From positions 36,514-100,513 of the forward strand of contig NZ_JAHVDV010000020.1 of assembly GCF_051486985.1 (NCBI RefSeq): a stretch of 64,000 nucleotides of DNA. Direction: 5' to 3'. Under the pieces are notes generated by a model. The model ran no database searches. It saw only the letters and a program-made list of their open reading frames with translations, and was not told the DNA's origin. The stretch's first letter is position 1, and every line of letters begins with the position of its first letter. Origin of the DNA: CBFFRJ01 sp051486985. Its GTDB lineage: Bacteria; Pseudomonadota; Gammaproteobacteria; Enterobacterales; Enterobacteriaceae. Positions 34,180 to 42,923 of the stretch are shown here, piece by piece. The translations under genes and the position numbers were made by a program.

Positions 34180-35310
34180 TTAGTTGAAATAGCTCAGCAA
34201 CGTATTAATCACGGTACGCTGGTTAACAGGTGCCAGATTGTAAAAGAGAGGCAGGCGAAGCAAACGCTCACTCTCTTCGGTGGTGTGCAAATCTTCGCCG
34301 TGGAATTCACCGAACTTCTCACCAGCCGGAGAGGCATGGAGGGGGATGTAATGGAATACCGACAGAATCTCGGCCTCTTTTAGGAAATCGATCAGTTTGC
34401 TGCGGTCATCCTGATCGCGCAGCTTGATATAAAACATATGCGCATTGTGCTCACACTCTTTCGGAATGGAGGGCAGCGCGATGCGTCCGGCGCGTGCCAG
34501 CGGGGTGAGCGCATCAAAATAGGTCTGCCACAAAGCGAGACGCTGCTGATTGATACGATCCGCCGCTTCCAGCTGAGCCCATAAATATGCCGCTTGTAAG
34601 TCGGCCATCAGGTAGCTGGAACCAATATCCCGCCAGGTGTATTTATCCACCTGCCCACGGAAGAACTGACTGCGGTTAGTCCCTTTTTCACGGATGATTT
34701 CCGCCCGTTCGACCAACGCGCGATCGTTGATAAGCGTCGCACCGCCTTCACCACCCGCGGTGTAGTTCTTTGTCTCGTGGAAACTAAAGCAGCCGATATG
34801 GCCAATAGTGCCTAACGCCCGCCCTTTGTAAGTGGACATCACGCCCTGTGCGGCATCCTCCACCACAAACAGATTGTGCCGCTTGGCAATGGCCATAATG
34901 GTGTCCATTTCACTGGCCACACCTGCGTAGTGCACTGGCACAATGGCGCGGGTATTTTCAGTGATGGCGGCTTCAATGCGAGTTTCATCGATGTTCAGCG
35001 TATCCGGGCGAATATCCACAAAGACGATTTTCGCGCCGCGAAGTACAAACGCATTGGCGGTCGACACGAAGGTATAGCTTGGCATGATCACTTCATCACC
35101 CGGCTGAATATCCAGCAGCAGCGCTGCCATCTCCAGCGAGGCCGTACAGGAAGGCGTCAGCAGCACTTTTGGGCTACGGAACCGTTGTTCCATCCACTGC
35201 TGGCAGCGACGGGTAAACCCACCGTCGCCACAGAGTTTGCCGCTACCCATCGCCGACTGCATATAGTCGAGTTCCGTTCCTACTACCGGAGGTGCATTAA
35301 AAGGGATCAT
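34180..35310 (-). CDS. wecE: WecE (RffA), TDP-4-keto-6-deoxy-D-glucose transaminase
   Basis: A 376-residue DegT/DnrJ/EryC1 aminotransferase. The PLP-binding Lys is in the segment CFSFHETKNYTAGGEGG (about residue 181), with VEDAAQG supplying the ring-stacking and Asp contacts. It makes TDP-Fuc4N for ECA. Start MIPFNAPPVVG matches E. coli. It lies four bases after wecD. Its substrate must come from RmlA/RmlB-type enzymes that are not encoded in this operon (see findings). Confidence 0.95.
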   Translation of the reverse strand: MIPFNAPPVVGTELDYMQSAMGSGKLCGDGGFTRRCQQWMEQRFRSPKVLLTPSCTASLEMAALLLDIQPGDEVIMPSYTFVSTANAFVLRGAKIVFVDIRPDTLNIDETRIEAAITENTRAIVPVHYAGVASEMDTIMAIAKRHNLFVVEDAAQGVMSTYKGRALGTIGHIGCFSFHETKNYTAGGEGGATLINDRALVERAEIIREKGTNRSQFFRGQVDKYTWRDIGSSYLMADLQAAYLWAQLEAADRINQQRLALWQTYFDALTPLARAGRIALPSIPKECEHNAHMFYIKLRDQDDRSKLIDFLKEAEILSVFHYIPLHASPAGEKFGEFHGEDLHTTEESERLLRLPLFYNLAPVNQRTVINTLLSYFN

Positions 35311-35314
35311 AGAG

Positions 35315-35992
35315 TCACCTGTATAACCAGTAAGCGGTGCTTTCCATTATCGCACCGCTGCGAGTGTAACGTTTGATGGCGGCAAGATTACCTATCTGCG
35401 TCGCCACGCGAAGTGTTGTGAGCTGTCGCTGGCGTGCCCAATGGCATGCCGCCAGCATCAGTTTTTCCCCTGCCCCATACCCGCCCAGTAAGCCAATTCT
35501 GGCCTCATGGTCGTTGAGCTGGCGCAGGGAAACAAAAGCAGAAACCTCGCCGTTTGCGGTTCGAAACAGCAGGCATTCATGGTCATACACGCCTTTTACG
35601 GCGTTCTCGATCCATTGTGCATAGAAGCGTCCGCTGGCTTCAGGAGGGTACCAGGGCGCGCGAAAACGGCTCTGGCTGAACAGATTTGCCGCCATCTGAC
35701 GCAGCGGCGCTATGTCAGCGTCTACGGCAGTGTGCGCCTGCGGGTCGGTACCTTTTACCGGCACCGTGAGGGCAAAATCAGCCTCACCTTCGACCAGCTT
35801 AAATCCTGCCTGCTGCAAAGCATCCAGTTGATGAACGTGTGGCGCCGGGATTTTAACCTGTACGCGGGCCCAGTCGTCTAAACTGGTCAGGGCCAGCGCG
35901 GGCGCGTCGTCCTGCAAGCGCAGAATGGCGCTACGAAGGCCAAAAAAGGCACTTTCCCATGCCAGTTCTTCAAGAGTGCCGTGTATCGCCAT
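35315..35992 (-). CDS. wecD: WecD (RffC), TDP-Fuc4N acetyltransferase
   Basis: A 225-residue GNAT acetyltransferase. The N-terminal domain diverges from E. coli, but the catalytic C-terminal part is well conserved: SQSRFRAPWY, SGRFYAQWIENAVKG, ARIGLLGGYGAGEKLM (acetyl-CoA site) and TLRVATQIGNLAAIKRYTRSGA. It acetylates TDP-Fuc4N to TDP-Fuc4NAc. It starts nine bases after the wecC stop. In E. coli rffG and rffH lie at this junction. Confidence 0.92.
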   Translation of the reverse strand: MAIHGTLEELAWESAFFGLRSAILRLQDDAPALALTSLDDWARVQVKIPAPHVHQLDALQQAGFKLVEGEADFALTVPVKGTDPQAHTAVDADIAPLRQMAANLFSQSRFRAPWYPPEASGRFYAQWIENAVKGVYDHECLLFRTANGEVSAFVSLRQLNDHEARIGLLGGYGAGEKLMLAACHWARQRQLTTLRVATQIGNLAAIKRYTRSGAIMESTAYWLYR

Positions 35993-36001
35993 AACTGTGC
36001 C

Positions 36002-37264
36002 TTAGCGCCAGACGCCTTTAGTATCGACAATGTAGCCTTGCCTGACGCTGTCTGCCGCAATGGCTTTAAATTCTTTGTGATCGACCAGCATGACAAGCAC
36101 ATCGGCTCTGGTCAGCGCCTCGTCCAGCTCCACCAGCACGCCAAGGCCTGCCATGCGCGCTGGCAACTGGTGAATATTCGGCTCAACAACCAGCGTTTCG
36201 CCGCTATGCCATTGAGCAATACTGTGGGCAATTTCCATCGCCGGACTTTCCCGCAGATCGTCAATATTGGGCTTAAAGGCCAGGCCAAAACAGGCAATTT
36301 TTATATCGCTGGCGCGCTTGTCCGTGGCGGCGAGGCAATCAGCAACCGTCGCTTTTACCTGACTGAGCACCCAGTGGGGTTTGCTGTCATTCACTTCACG
36401 CGCGGTACGAATCAGACGCGCCTGCTGCGGGTTTTGCGCCACGATAAACCACGGGTCAACGGCAATACAGTGCCCACCGACCCCTGGCCCTGGCTGCAAA
36501 ATATTCACACGTGGATGGCGGTTCGCGAGGCGCACCAGCTCCCAGACGTTGATCCCCTGATCGGCGCAAATCAGCGACAGCTCATTAGCAAAGGCGATGT
36601 TCACATCACGGAAGCTGTTTTCTGTCAGTTTGCACATTTCGGCGGTGCGGGAGTTGGTAACCACACATTCGCCTTCAAGGAAGATGTTGTATAGCTCGCT
36701 CGCGCGTGCCGAGCAGACCGGCGTCATCCCACCTATTACGCGGTCGTTTTTGATAAGCTCAACCATCACCTGGCCGGGCAGTACGCGCTCCGGGCAGTAG
36801 GCGATATTGATATCAGCCTCTTCACCCACCTGCTGCGGAAAGGTCAGATCCGGGCGGGCTTGCGCCAGCCATTCGGCCATCTGTTCGGTGGCGCCCACCG
36901 GTGAAGTGGACTCCAGAATAACCAGCGCCCCTTTTTTAAGCACCGGTGCGATAGATTTCGCCGCCGTTTCGACATATTTCATGTCAGGCTCATGCTCGCC
37001 TTTAAAAGGAGTAGGCACGGCAATCAAATATGCATCAGCCTCAACGGGCGTGGTGCTGGCGCGCAACCAGCCACCCTCAACGGCGGTTTTCACCACGTTG
37101 TCCAGATCCGGTTCAACAATGTGGATTTTGCCCTGATTGATGGTCTCTACAGCGTGGGCGTTAATGTCGATCCCCACGACCTGTTTTTGCCGGGAAGCAA
37201 AAGCCGCTGCGGTTGGCAGTCCAATATAGCCAAGGCCAATGACGGAAATGGTTGTGAAGCTCAT
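36002..37264 (-). CDS. wecC: WecC, UDP-ManNAc dehydrogenase
   Basis: A 420-residue UDP-sugar 6-dehydrogenase. The N-terminal Rossmann motif is VIGLGYIGLPTAAAFA, and the catalytic Cys lies in GPGVGGHCIAVDPWF near residue 260. It oxidises UDP-ManNAc twice to UDP-ManNAcA for ECA. Its start overlaps the wecB stop (ATGA). Confidence 0.95.
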   Translation of the reverse strand: MSFTTISVIGLGYIGLPTAAAFASRQKQVVGIDINAHAVETINQGKIHIVEPDLDNVVKTAVEGGWLRASTTPVEADAYLIAVPTPFKGEHEPDMKYVETAAKSIAPVLKKGALVILESTSPVGATEQMAEWLAQARPDLTFPQQVGEEADINIAYCPERVLPGQVMVELIKNDRVIGGMTPVCSARASELYNIFLEGECVVTNSRTAEMCKLTENSFRDVNIAFANELSLICADQGINVWELVRLANRHPRVNILQPGPGVGGHCIAVDPWFIVAQNPQQARLIRTAREVNDSKPHWVLSQVKATVADCLAATDKRASDIKIACFGLAFKPNIDDLRESPAMEIAHSIAQWHSGETLVVEPNIHQLPARMAGLGVLVELDEALTRADVLVMLVDHKEFKAIAADSVRQGYIVDTKGVWR

Positions 37265-38391
37265 AGTGTTACCCGATTATTTTTCAGTGCGTGCAAAATT
37301 CGACCACAGGCCTGCCCGTCTCCATAGGGATTGTGGGCGCGACTCATGATTTGCCAGGCGTCGCTGTCATTCAGTAGGCGTGATACCTCTTCAACAATGC
37401 GCTGGCAGTTTGTTCCCACCAGCCTGACGGTACCGGCATCTACAGCTTCCGGACGTTCAGTGGTGTCGCGCATCACCAGCACGGGTTTGCCCAGTGAAGG
37501 CGCCTCCTCCTGAATCCCACCGGAATCGGTGAGGATAAGCCAGGCATGGTTCATCAGCCACAGGAAGGGCAGATAGTCTTGCGGCTCAATGAGCGTGATG
37601 TTGTCCACATGTCCGAGAATGCGCTTTACCGGCTCGCTGACGTTGGGATTGAGGTGAACCGGATAGACGATTTGTACATCATTGTGATGTGCGGCAATCT
37701 CGGCCAGCGCATGGCAAATCTCTTCAAAGCCACGACCAAAGCTTTCGCGACGGTGTCCGGTGACCAGAATCAGCTTCTTGTTCCGATCGAGGAAGGGGTA
37801 ACGTGCCGCCAGCTCCTCCTCTATGGAGGGGTTATTCAGAATGCTGTCACGCACCCAGAAAAGCGCATCAATTACGGTATTGCCGGTGACATAAATATGT
37901 TTATCAGCGATGTTTTCACGTAGCAGATTACTGCGCGAATTTTCCGTGGGGGCGAAGTGATAGAGTGCGAGGTGGCCCGTCAGTGTGCGATTGGCCTCCT
38001 CAGGCCAGGGTGACGACAGGTCACCAGTGCGCAATCCTGCTTCGACATGGCCAACCGGAATACGCTGATAAAAGGCAGCCAGGCTTGCGGCGACCGTTGT
38101 GGTGGTATCGCCATGCACCAGCACCACATCCGGGCGGAAGGACTCCAGGATAGGCTTCAGCCCTTCCAGGATACGACAGGTAATTTCTGTCAGTCCCTGA
38201 CCGGGCTGCATAATGTTCAGATCATAGTCCGGTACGATAGAAAAGAGATGTAATACCTGATCGAGCATCTCCCGATGCTGCGCAGTGACGCATACCCTTG
38301 CGTCGAAATCAGGATCCTTTGCCAGCGCATGAACCAGTGGTGCCATTTTAATGGCTTCCGGGCGTGTGCCAAATACGGTGAGTACTTTCAC
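37261..38391 (-). CDS. wecB: WecB, UDP-GlcNAc 2-epimerase
   Basis: A 376-residue GT-B-fold non-hydrolysing epimerase. Motifs are VFGTRPEAIKMAPL at the N-terminus, VHGDTTTT, GHVEAGLRTGD and LTDSGGIQEEAPSLGKPVLVMRDTTERPE in the C-terminal half. It makes UDP-ManNAc. It starts 57 bases after wzzE and is coupled to wecC. Confidence 0.95.
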   Translation of the reverse strand: MKVLTVFGTRPEAIKMAPLVHALAKDPDFDARVCVTAQHREMLDQVLHLFSIVPDYDLNIMQPGQGLTEITCRILEGLKPILESFRPDVVLVHGDTTTTVAASLAAFYQRIPVGHVEAGLRTGDLSSPWPEEANRTLTGHLALYHFAPTENSRSNLLRENIADKHIYVTGNTVIDALFWVRDSILNNPSIEEELAARYPFLDRNKKLILVTGHRRESFGRGFEEICHALAEIAAHHNDVQIVYPVHLNPNVSEPVKRILGHVDNITLIEPQDYLPFLWLMNHAWLILTDSGGIQEEAPSLGKPVLVMRDTTERPEAVDAGTVRLVGTNCQRIVEEVSRLLNDSDAWQIMSRAHNPYGDGQACGRILHALKNNRVTL

Positions 38392-38448
38392 AACGTTTCT
38401 CTTCGATTAGGTGGATGAAGGCAAAAAGCCTTCATCATAGACAGCGAG

Positions 38449-39495
38449 TTAGAATGTACGGCGACGCGCTAACGCAACGCCTGCGCCAATCAATGCCCCT
38501 ACCACTCCCCACATAATCATCAGGAAAGCACGACGCGGACTGTCGCGTTTTACCGGTTCTTCCGGCGTGCGCAAATAACGATATGTCTGAAAACGGGGAT
38601 CGAGTGTAGGACCTACGTTTAGCGTGTTCAGCATGGCCCGGTTCTGGAAGTAATCCAGATCAAACTCCGGCCCTACTGCTTGCAAATTTTCCAGTCGCGC
38701 CTGGAGCATCGGGCGACCGAGTAAAAACAACTCGGAATCCGGCAACTCTGCTGGCGGAACTTCCGTTTCACTGCGAGAAATATTGTGTTGTTCGGCGACT
38801 TTAAGGGCATTTTCTACGCTGGTGACGCGGCGGTTGAAGATAGCTTTTGCCACCTCTTCCTGACGTTTGACCTGCGCTTTCATCTGAATAGTTCGCGCCG
38901 CCCATGCCCCTTTAAGTTCATCATTCAGGTGCCTTGCCGCACGCTGGCTGGCAAAAGCAACATATTGACGGAGCAAATTATTGGCGTCGGGCGCCGTTTC
39001 TGCTGTGAGCTTAATATTGTCATTTAAATTGCGGGTAACATCGCCAGCGCTGAACTGAATATTATCAATCAATTCATCCAGCATAGCGGCGTCCGCTTTA
39101 CTGTTACCCACTTTGCGCTGCTTGAAGTAATCCGTCTGCGACCAGAAATCACGGCGTGTATCCCAGGAGGCCAGTTGCATCACGAACTCTTTATACGCCT
39201 CATCCATGACGGAAAGCTGCTCTGCGGGGGCGAGATTGGCTTTGACATCCAGATTGCGTAAAAACTGCTGCTGAGAGTAATACCCTCCCAGCATGTTTAC
39301 CGTGGGTCGGTCGGTGATGGCCGTGGCTCCCCACTCCTGGCGCGCAAAGAATGTCCAGATTAAGGCGACTAACGCCAGCAGCAGCGCAATTCCCACAATC
39401 CATAATTTTCCAGCCCAAAGGGTACGAAACAGACCACGAATATCCAGCTCATTTTCCGTACCTGCTAAAGGTGCTCCCGCCAATGGTTGAGTCAT
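38449..39495 (-). CDS. wzzE: WzzE, ECA chain-length regulator
   Basis: A 348-residue polysaccharide co-polymerase (PCP1). The N-terminal membrane helix is LWIVGIALLLALVALIWTFF and the C-terminal one is FLMIMWGVVGALIGAGVAL, with a long helical periplasmic domain between. Proline-rich residues after the second half (TPEEPVKRDSPRR) precede TM2, as in Wzz proteins. It sets ECA modal length. It lies 13 bases after wecA. Confidence 0.93.
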   Translation of the reverse strand: MTQPLAGAPLAGTENELDIRGLFRTLWAGKLWIVGIALLLALVALIWTFFARQEWGATAITDRPTVNMLGGYYSQQQFLRNLDVKANLAPAEQLSVMDEAYKEFVMQLASWDTRRDFWSQTDYFKQRKVGNSKADAAMLDELIDNIQFSAGDVTRNLNDNIKLTAETAPDANNLLRQYVAFASQRAARHLNDELKGAWAARTIQMKAQVKRQEEVAKAIFNRRVTSVENALKVAEQHNISRSETEVPPAELPDSELFLLGRPMLQARLENLQAVGPEFDLDYFQNRAMLNTLNVGPTLDPRFQTYRYLRTPEEPVKRDSPRRAFLMIMWGVVGALIGAGVALARRRTF

Positions 39496-39508
39496 CTCTT
39501 TCCCGGAT

Positions 39509-40612
39509 TTACTTGGTTAGTGTTGGTTTATTACCGCTGTTGCGGCGAATTCTACGCTTCACGCGCTTAATAAAACGCGCCACTTTCCAGGCACGCTTGA
39601 TGCAGTAACCGTATAAAAAGAAGGATAGCAAAAATAATGCCAACATCACCCATTCAGGGATGAAGTGGGTATATTCCGTCACGACCCCCACGGTTGCCAG
39701 CAGCGCTGCAGCGAAAGTAATCAGTACAAAGGCTTGTCGGGAAGTGAACCCGGCACGCATGATGAGGTGGTGGATATGCTGGCGGTCAGCTGAAAATGGA
39801 CTCATCCCTTTACGCAAACGGCGGTACATGATCGCCACCATGTCCATAAGCGGGATTGCAATAATCCAGAGCGCGGTAACGGGGCTAATTGGGTGGGTTT
39901 TACCCTGGGTGGTTTCCAGCAGGATCCAGATGAGCGTAAAGCCAATAAACGTACTGCCTGCATCGCCCATGAAGACTTTATACCGCCGTCCCAGTACCCC
40001 GAGGTTTAACATGATGTAAGGCAGAATGGCCGCAATCATGGCAAAGCACCACATCGCAAGGCTTATCTGGCCATCAAACCACAAAATGATCCCAATGGCG
40101 GCGAAAGAGACGCAGGAGAGACCGCCGAGCAGCCCGTCAATGCCATCCACCATATTAAAGGCGTTGATGGCGGCCCAGATAGCAAACAGGGTCAGCAAAT
40201 AGCCAAAGGGACCCAGCACCATTTCCCAGGTGCCGAAGATATAGCCCAGACTACTCAGATAGAGTTTGCCCACCGTCATCATCACAATGGCAATAAGGGC
40301 CTGGATCAGTGCGCGGATTTTGACGCTGATATCGAATCTGTCGTCCATGACACCAACGAAGACCAGCACGCCTGCGCAGGCAAGATAAAGGGCAGCGTGG
40401 GGGATATAGTAATCGGCGATTCCGAAGGTGAAGCAGATCCCCGCGTAGACTGAAATTCCCCCAACCAGCGGAATCAGTCCCTGATGCCGTTTGCGGAAGT
40501 TGGGCTTATCCACCAGACCGACGCGTTTGGCCACTTTCCGGGCAAAAAACAAAAACGCGGTCGTGAATAAGAAAATACTGAATAATTCAGTAAACGCAGT
40601 GAGTAAATTCAC
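39509..40612 (-). CDS. wecA: WecA (Rfe), UDP-GlcNAc:undecaprenyl-phosphate GlcNAc-1-phosphate transferase
   Basis: A 367-residue polyprenyl-phosphate transferase with 11 membrane segments. The DDRFD stretch, INAFNMVDGIDGLLGG and KVFMGDAGSTFIGF carry the catalytic aspartates, and HIHHLIMRAG is the HIHH motif for UDP-GlcNAc. It starts both ECA and O-antigen synthesis. It is the first gene of the ECA operon. The 242-base gap to rho carries the rho terminator and presumably the wec promoter. Confidence 0.96.
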   Translation of the reverse strand: MNLLTAFTELFSIFLFTTAFLFFARKVAKRVGLVDKPNFRKRHQGLIPLVGGISVYAGICFTFGIADYYIPHAALYLACAGVLVFVGVMDDRFDISVKIRALIQALIAIVMMTVGKLYLSSLGYIFGTWEMVLGPFGYLLTLFAIWAAINAFNMVDGIDGLLGGLSCVSFAAIGIILWFDGQISLAMWCFAMIAAILPYIMLNLGVLGRRYKVFMGDAGSTFIGFTLIWILLETTQGKTHPISPVTALWIIAIPLMDMVAIMYRRLRKGMSPFSADRQHIHHLIMRAGFTSRQAFVLITFAAALLATVGVVTEYTHFIPEWVMLALFLLSFFLYGYCIKRAWKVARFIKRVKRRIRRNSGNKPTLTK

Positions 40613-40807
40613 AATGCAAGCTCTCAGCGAATGTTAATCCTGGCAGTATAACGACGATGCCACGCTCCAAAAAGGAGAAAGCAGGTCATCCACAGGCGTT
40701 TTAGTATATTTATCAAGCAATCAGAAGATTGTTACCCTTGACGTTTACGTTGGGGTGGCCTGCGTTGGACTATGCCTGTCCCTGTGCATATAGCGTATAG
40801 CCCATAA

Positions 40808-40838
40808 ATGAAAAACGCCACGTAAAAACGTGGCGTTT
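40808..40838 (-). terminator. Rho-independent terminator of rho
   Basis: A 10-bp stem, AAACGCCACG and CGTGGCGTTT, with an A/T-rich 6-base loop runs into TTTTTCATTT on the minus strand, 17 bases after the rho stop. Confidence 0.88.
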
Positions 40839-40854
40839 CCGAGGTTTATTTGTA

Positions 40855-42114
40855 TTAAGAGCGCTTCATCATGTCGAAGAACTCATCGTTCGTCTTCGTC
40901 ATTGCCAGCTTATTGATGAGGAATTCCATCGCATCGATTTCACCCATCGGGTGAATAATCTTGCGCAGGATCCACATTTTCTGCAGCTCTTCTTGCGTCG
41001 TAAGCAGCTCTTCTTTACGCGTACCGGAACGGTTGTAATCGATGGCCGGGAAGACGCGTTTTTCAGCGATCTTACGTGCCAGATGCAGTTCCATGTTACC
41101 GGTGCCTTTAAACTCTTCGTAGATGACTTCATCCATTTTAGAGCCGGTATCAACCAGCGCGGTCGCGATAATCGTCAGGCTACCGCCCTCTTCCACGTTA
41201 CGTGCAGCACCAAAGAAACGCTTCGGACGGTGCAGGGCGTTAGCGTCCACACCACCGGTCAACACTTTACCGGAAGCCGGTACAACGGTGTTGTAGGCAC
41301 GCGCCAGACGGGTAATGGAGTCGAGCAGGATAATGACGTCTTTCTTGTGCTCCACAAGACGTTTCGCCTTCTCGATAACCATTTCAGCAACCTGAACGTG
41401 GCGAGATGCAGGTTCGTCGAAGGTGGATGCAACCACTTCACCTTTCACCAGACGCTGCATCTCGGTCACTTCTTCCGGACGTTCATCGATGAGCAGTACC
41501 ATGAGCACGCAATCCGGGTGGTTGTAGGCAATGCTCTGCGCGATGTTTTGCAGCAGCATGGTTTTACCCGCTTTTGGCGGTGCCACAATCAGACCACGCT
41601 GACCACGCCCAATTGGCGATGCCAGATCCAGTACGCGAGCGGTCAAGTCCTCGGTAGAACCGTTACCACGCTCCATACGCAGACGAGAATTTGCGTGCAG
41701 CGGCGTTAAGTTCTCGAACAGGATCTTGTTACGCGAGTTTTCCGGTTTGTCGTAGTTAACTTCGTTAACTTTCAACAACGCAAAGTAACGTTCACCCTCT
41801 TTCGGCGGACGAATCTTACCAGAAATGGTATCACCAGTGCGGAGGTTGAAACGGCGGATTTGGCTGGGGGAAACGTAGATGTCATCAGGACCGGCGAGGT
41901 AGGAGCTGTCTGCGGAGCGGAGGAAACCAAATCCGTCCTGCAATATCTCCAGTACACCGTCACCAAAGATATCTTCGCCACTCTTTGCGTGCTGCTTCAG
42001 GATGGCAAAAATGATGTCCTGCTTGCGCATACGAGCCTGGTTTTCCAGTCCCATATTTTCGCCGAGAGTGATCAGCTCAGAAACCGGCGTATTCTTTAAT
42101 TCGGTAAGATTCAT
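40855..42114 (-). CDS. rho: Rho, transcription termination factor
   Basis: A 419-residue hexameric RNA helicase, exactly the E. coli length. The N-terminal RNA-binding domain includes DGFGFLRSADSSYL. The ATPase domain has Walker A VAPPKAGKT near residue 180, the Walker B stretch VILLDSIT and the catalytic RPEEVTEM segment. The start MNLTELKNTPVSEL at 42114 is by homology; the upstream open frame is untranslated leader. Autoregulated in E. coli through its leader, which here carries a rhoL-like ORF. Confidence 0.98.
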   Translation of the reverse strand: MNLTELKNTPVSELITLGENMGLENQARMRKQDIIFAILKQHAKSGEDIFGDGVLEILQDGFGFLRSADSSYLAGPDDIYVSPSQIRRFNLRTGDTISGKIRPPKEGERYFALLKVNEVNYDKPENSRNKILFENLTPLHANSRLRMERGNGSTEDLTARVLDLASPIGRGQRGLIVAPPKAGKTMLLQNIAQSIAYNHPDCVLMVLLIDERPEEVTEMQRLVKGEVVASTFDEPASRHVQVAEMVIEKAKRLVEHKKDVIILLDSITRLARAYNTVVPASGKVLTGGVDANALHRPKRFFGAARNVEEGGSLTIIATALVDTGSKMDEVIYEEFKGTGNMELHLARKIAEKRVFPAIDYNRSGTRKEELLTTQEELQKMWILRKIIHPMGEIDAMEFLINKLAMTKTNDEFFDMMKRS

Positions 42115-42191
42115 AATGGTGTGGGTTCTTAAACTCGGGGTAGAACTCGAACTTAATGTTGTGAATGGTATGGCAGGGTCATCCATGCCTG

Positions 42192-42293
42192 TTAGCGGCC
42201 ATCACTTATGTCCAATCGCTGCCTGGTCACAGGAGAGTACACAGAACTGAAACGACAAGACGGAATTAAGTGACAAGCCCGGAATCTATCCAC
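42192..42293 (-). CDS. rhoL: RhoL-like leader peptide of rho
   Basis: A 33-codon ORF on the minus strand from GTG at 42293 to TAA at 42192. Its C-terminal part, PSCRFSSVYSPVTRQR, matches the E. coli rho leader peptide (33 residues) almost exactly. The first ten codons do not match: relative to E. coli an extra T (CTTAATTCCG) shifts the frame, and the ancestral 5' frame holds a TAG. The GTG start restores the same overall length. A GAGAG lies close upstream. The role in rho autoregulation is inferred. Confidence 0.55.
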   Translation of the reverse strand: MDRFRACHLIPSCRFSSVYSPVTRQRLDISDGR

Positions 42294-42458
42294 TTCTCTC
42301 GCAACAATCGTTCTTAGCGGGAAGCATCGGGTAAAACAAGGTTCAAACTACAAGGTATGTTCAAAACGAAGTCAAAACTAAATTAGCACGACTGAAGCCG
42401 GGCGTCCAGCGATCCCCTTAATTTAGGATAACGGCCGCACCGGCTGAGATTCGAGGAG

Positions 42459-42788
42459 TTACGCCAGGTTTGCGTCCAGGAACTCTTTCAGCTGACCTTT
42501 GGACAGTGCGCCCACTTTCGTCGCCGCCACTTCGCCGTTTTTGAACAACAGCAGGGTCGGAATACCGCGGATACCATACTTCGGCGCTGTGCCTGGGTTC
42601 TGGTCGATATTCAGCTTCGCAACGGTCAGTTTACCTTCGTATTCGCCAGCGACTTCATCCAGAATCGGGGCGATCATTTTGCACGGGCCGCACCATTCTG
42701 CCCAGAAATCGACGAGAACCAACCCGTCGGCTTTTAATACATCCGTGTCAAAACTGTCGTCTGTCAGGTGAATAATTTTATCGCTCAT
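42459..42788 (-). CDS. trxA: TrxA, thioredoxin 1
   Basis: A 109-residue thioredoxin with the WCGPCK active site at residues 32-37, cis-Pro in GIRGIPTLLLF, and the family start MSDKIIHLTDDSF. Main cytoplasmic disulfide reductant. It is upstream of rho on the same strand and divergent from rhlB across about 135 bases. Confidence 0.98.
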   Translation of the reverse strand: MSDKIIHLTDDSFDTDVLKADGLVLVDFWAEWCGPCKMIAPILDEVAGEYEGKLTVAKLNIDQNPGTAPKYGIRGIPTLLLFKNGEVAATKVGALSKGQLKEFLDANLA

Positions 42789-42923
42789 ATTTACTCCACA
42801 GGATTATGTCTACCTTGTTAGTGTATGTAGCATAACCTTACTAAAGGTTGACTTTATTTCACCCCGTTTATTTGAACGGATGTGCTTTCGTAAAGCAATA
42901 GTAAACTGATATTCTACCACACT

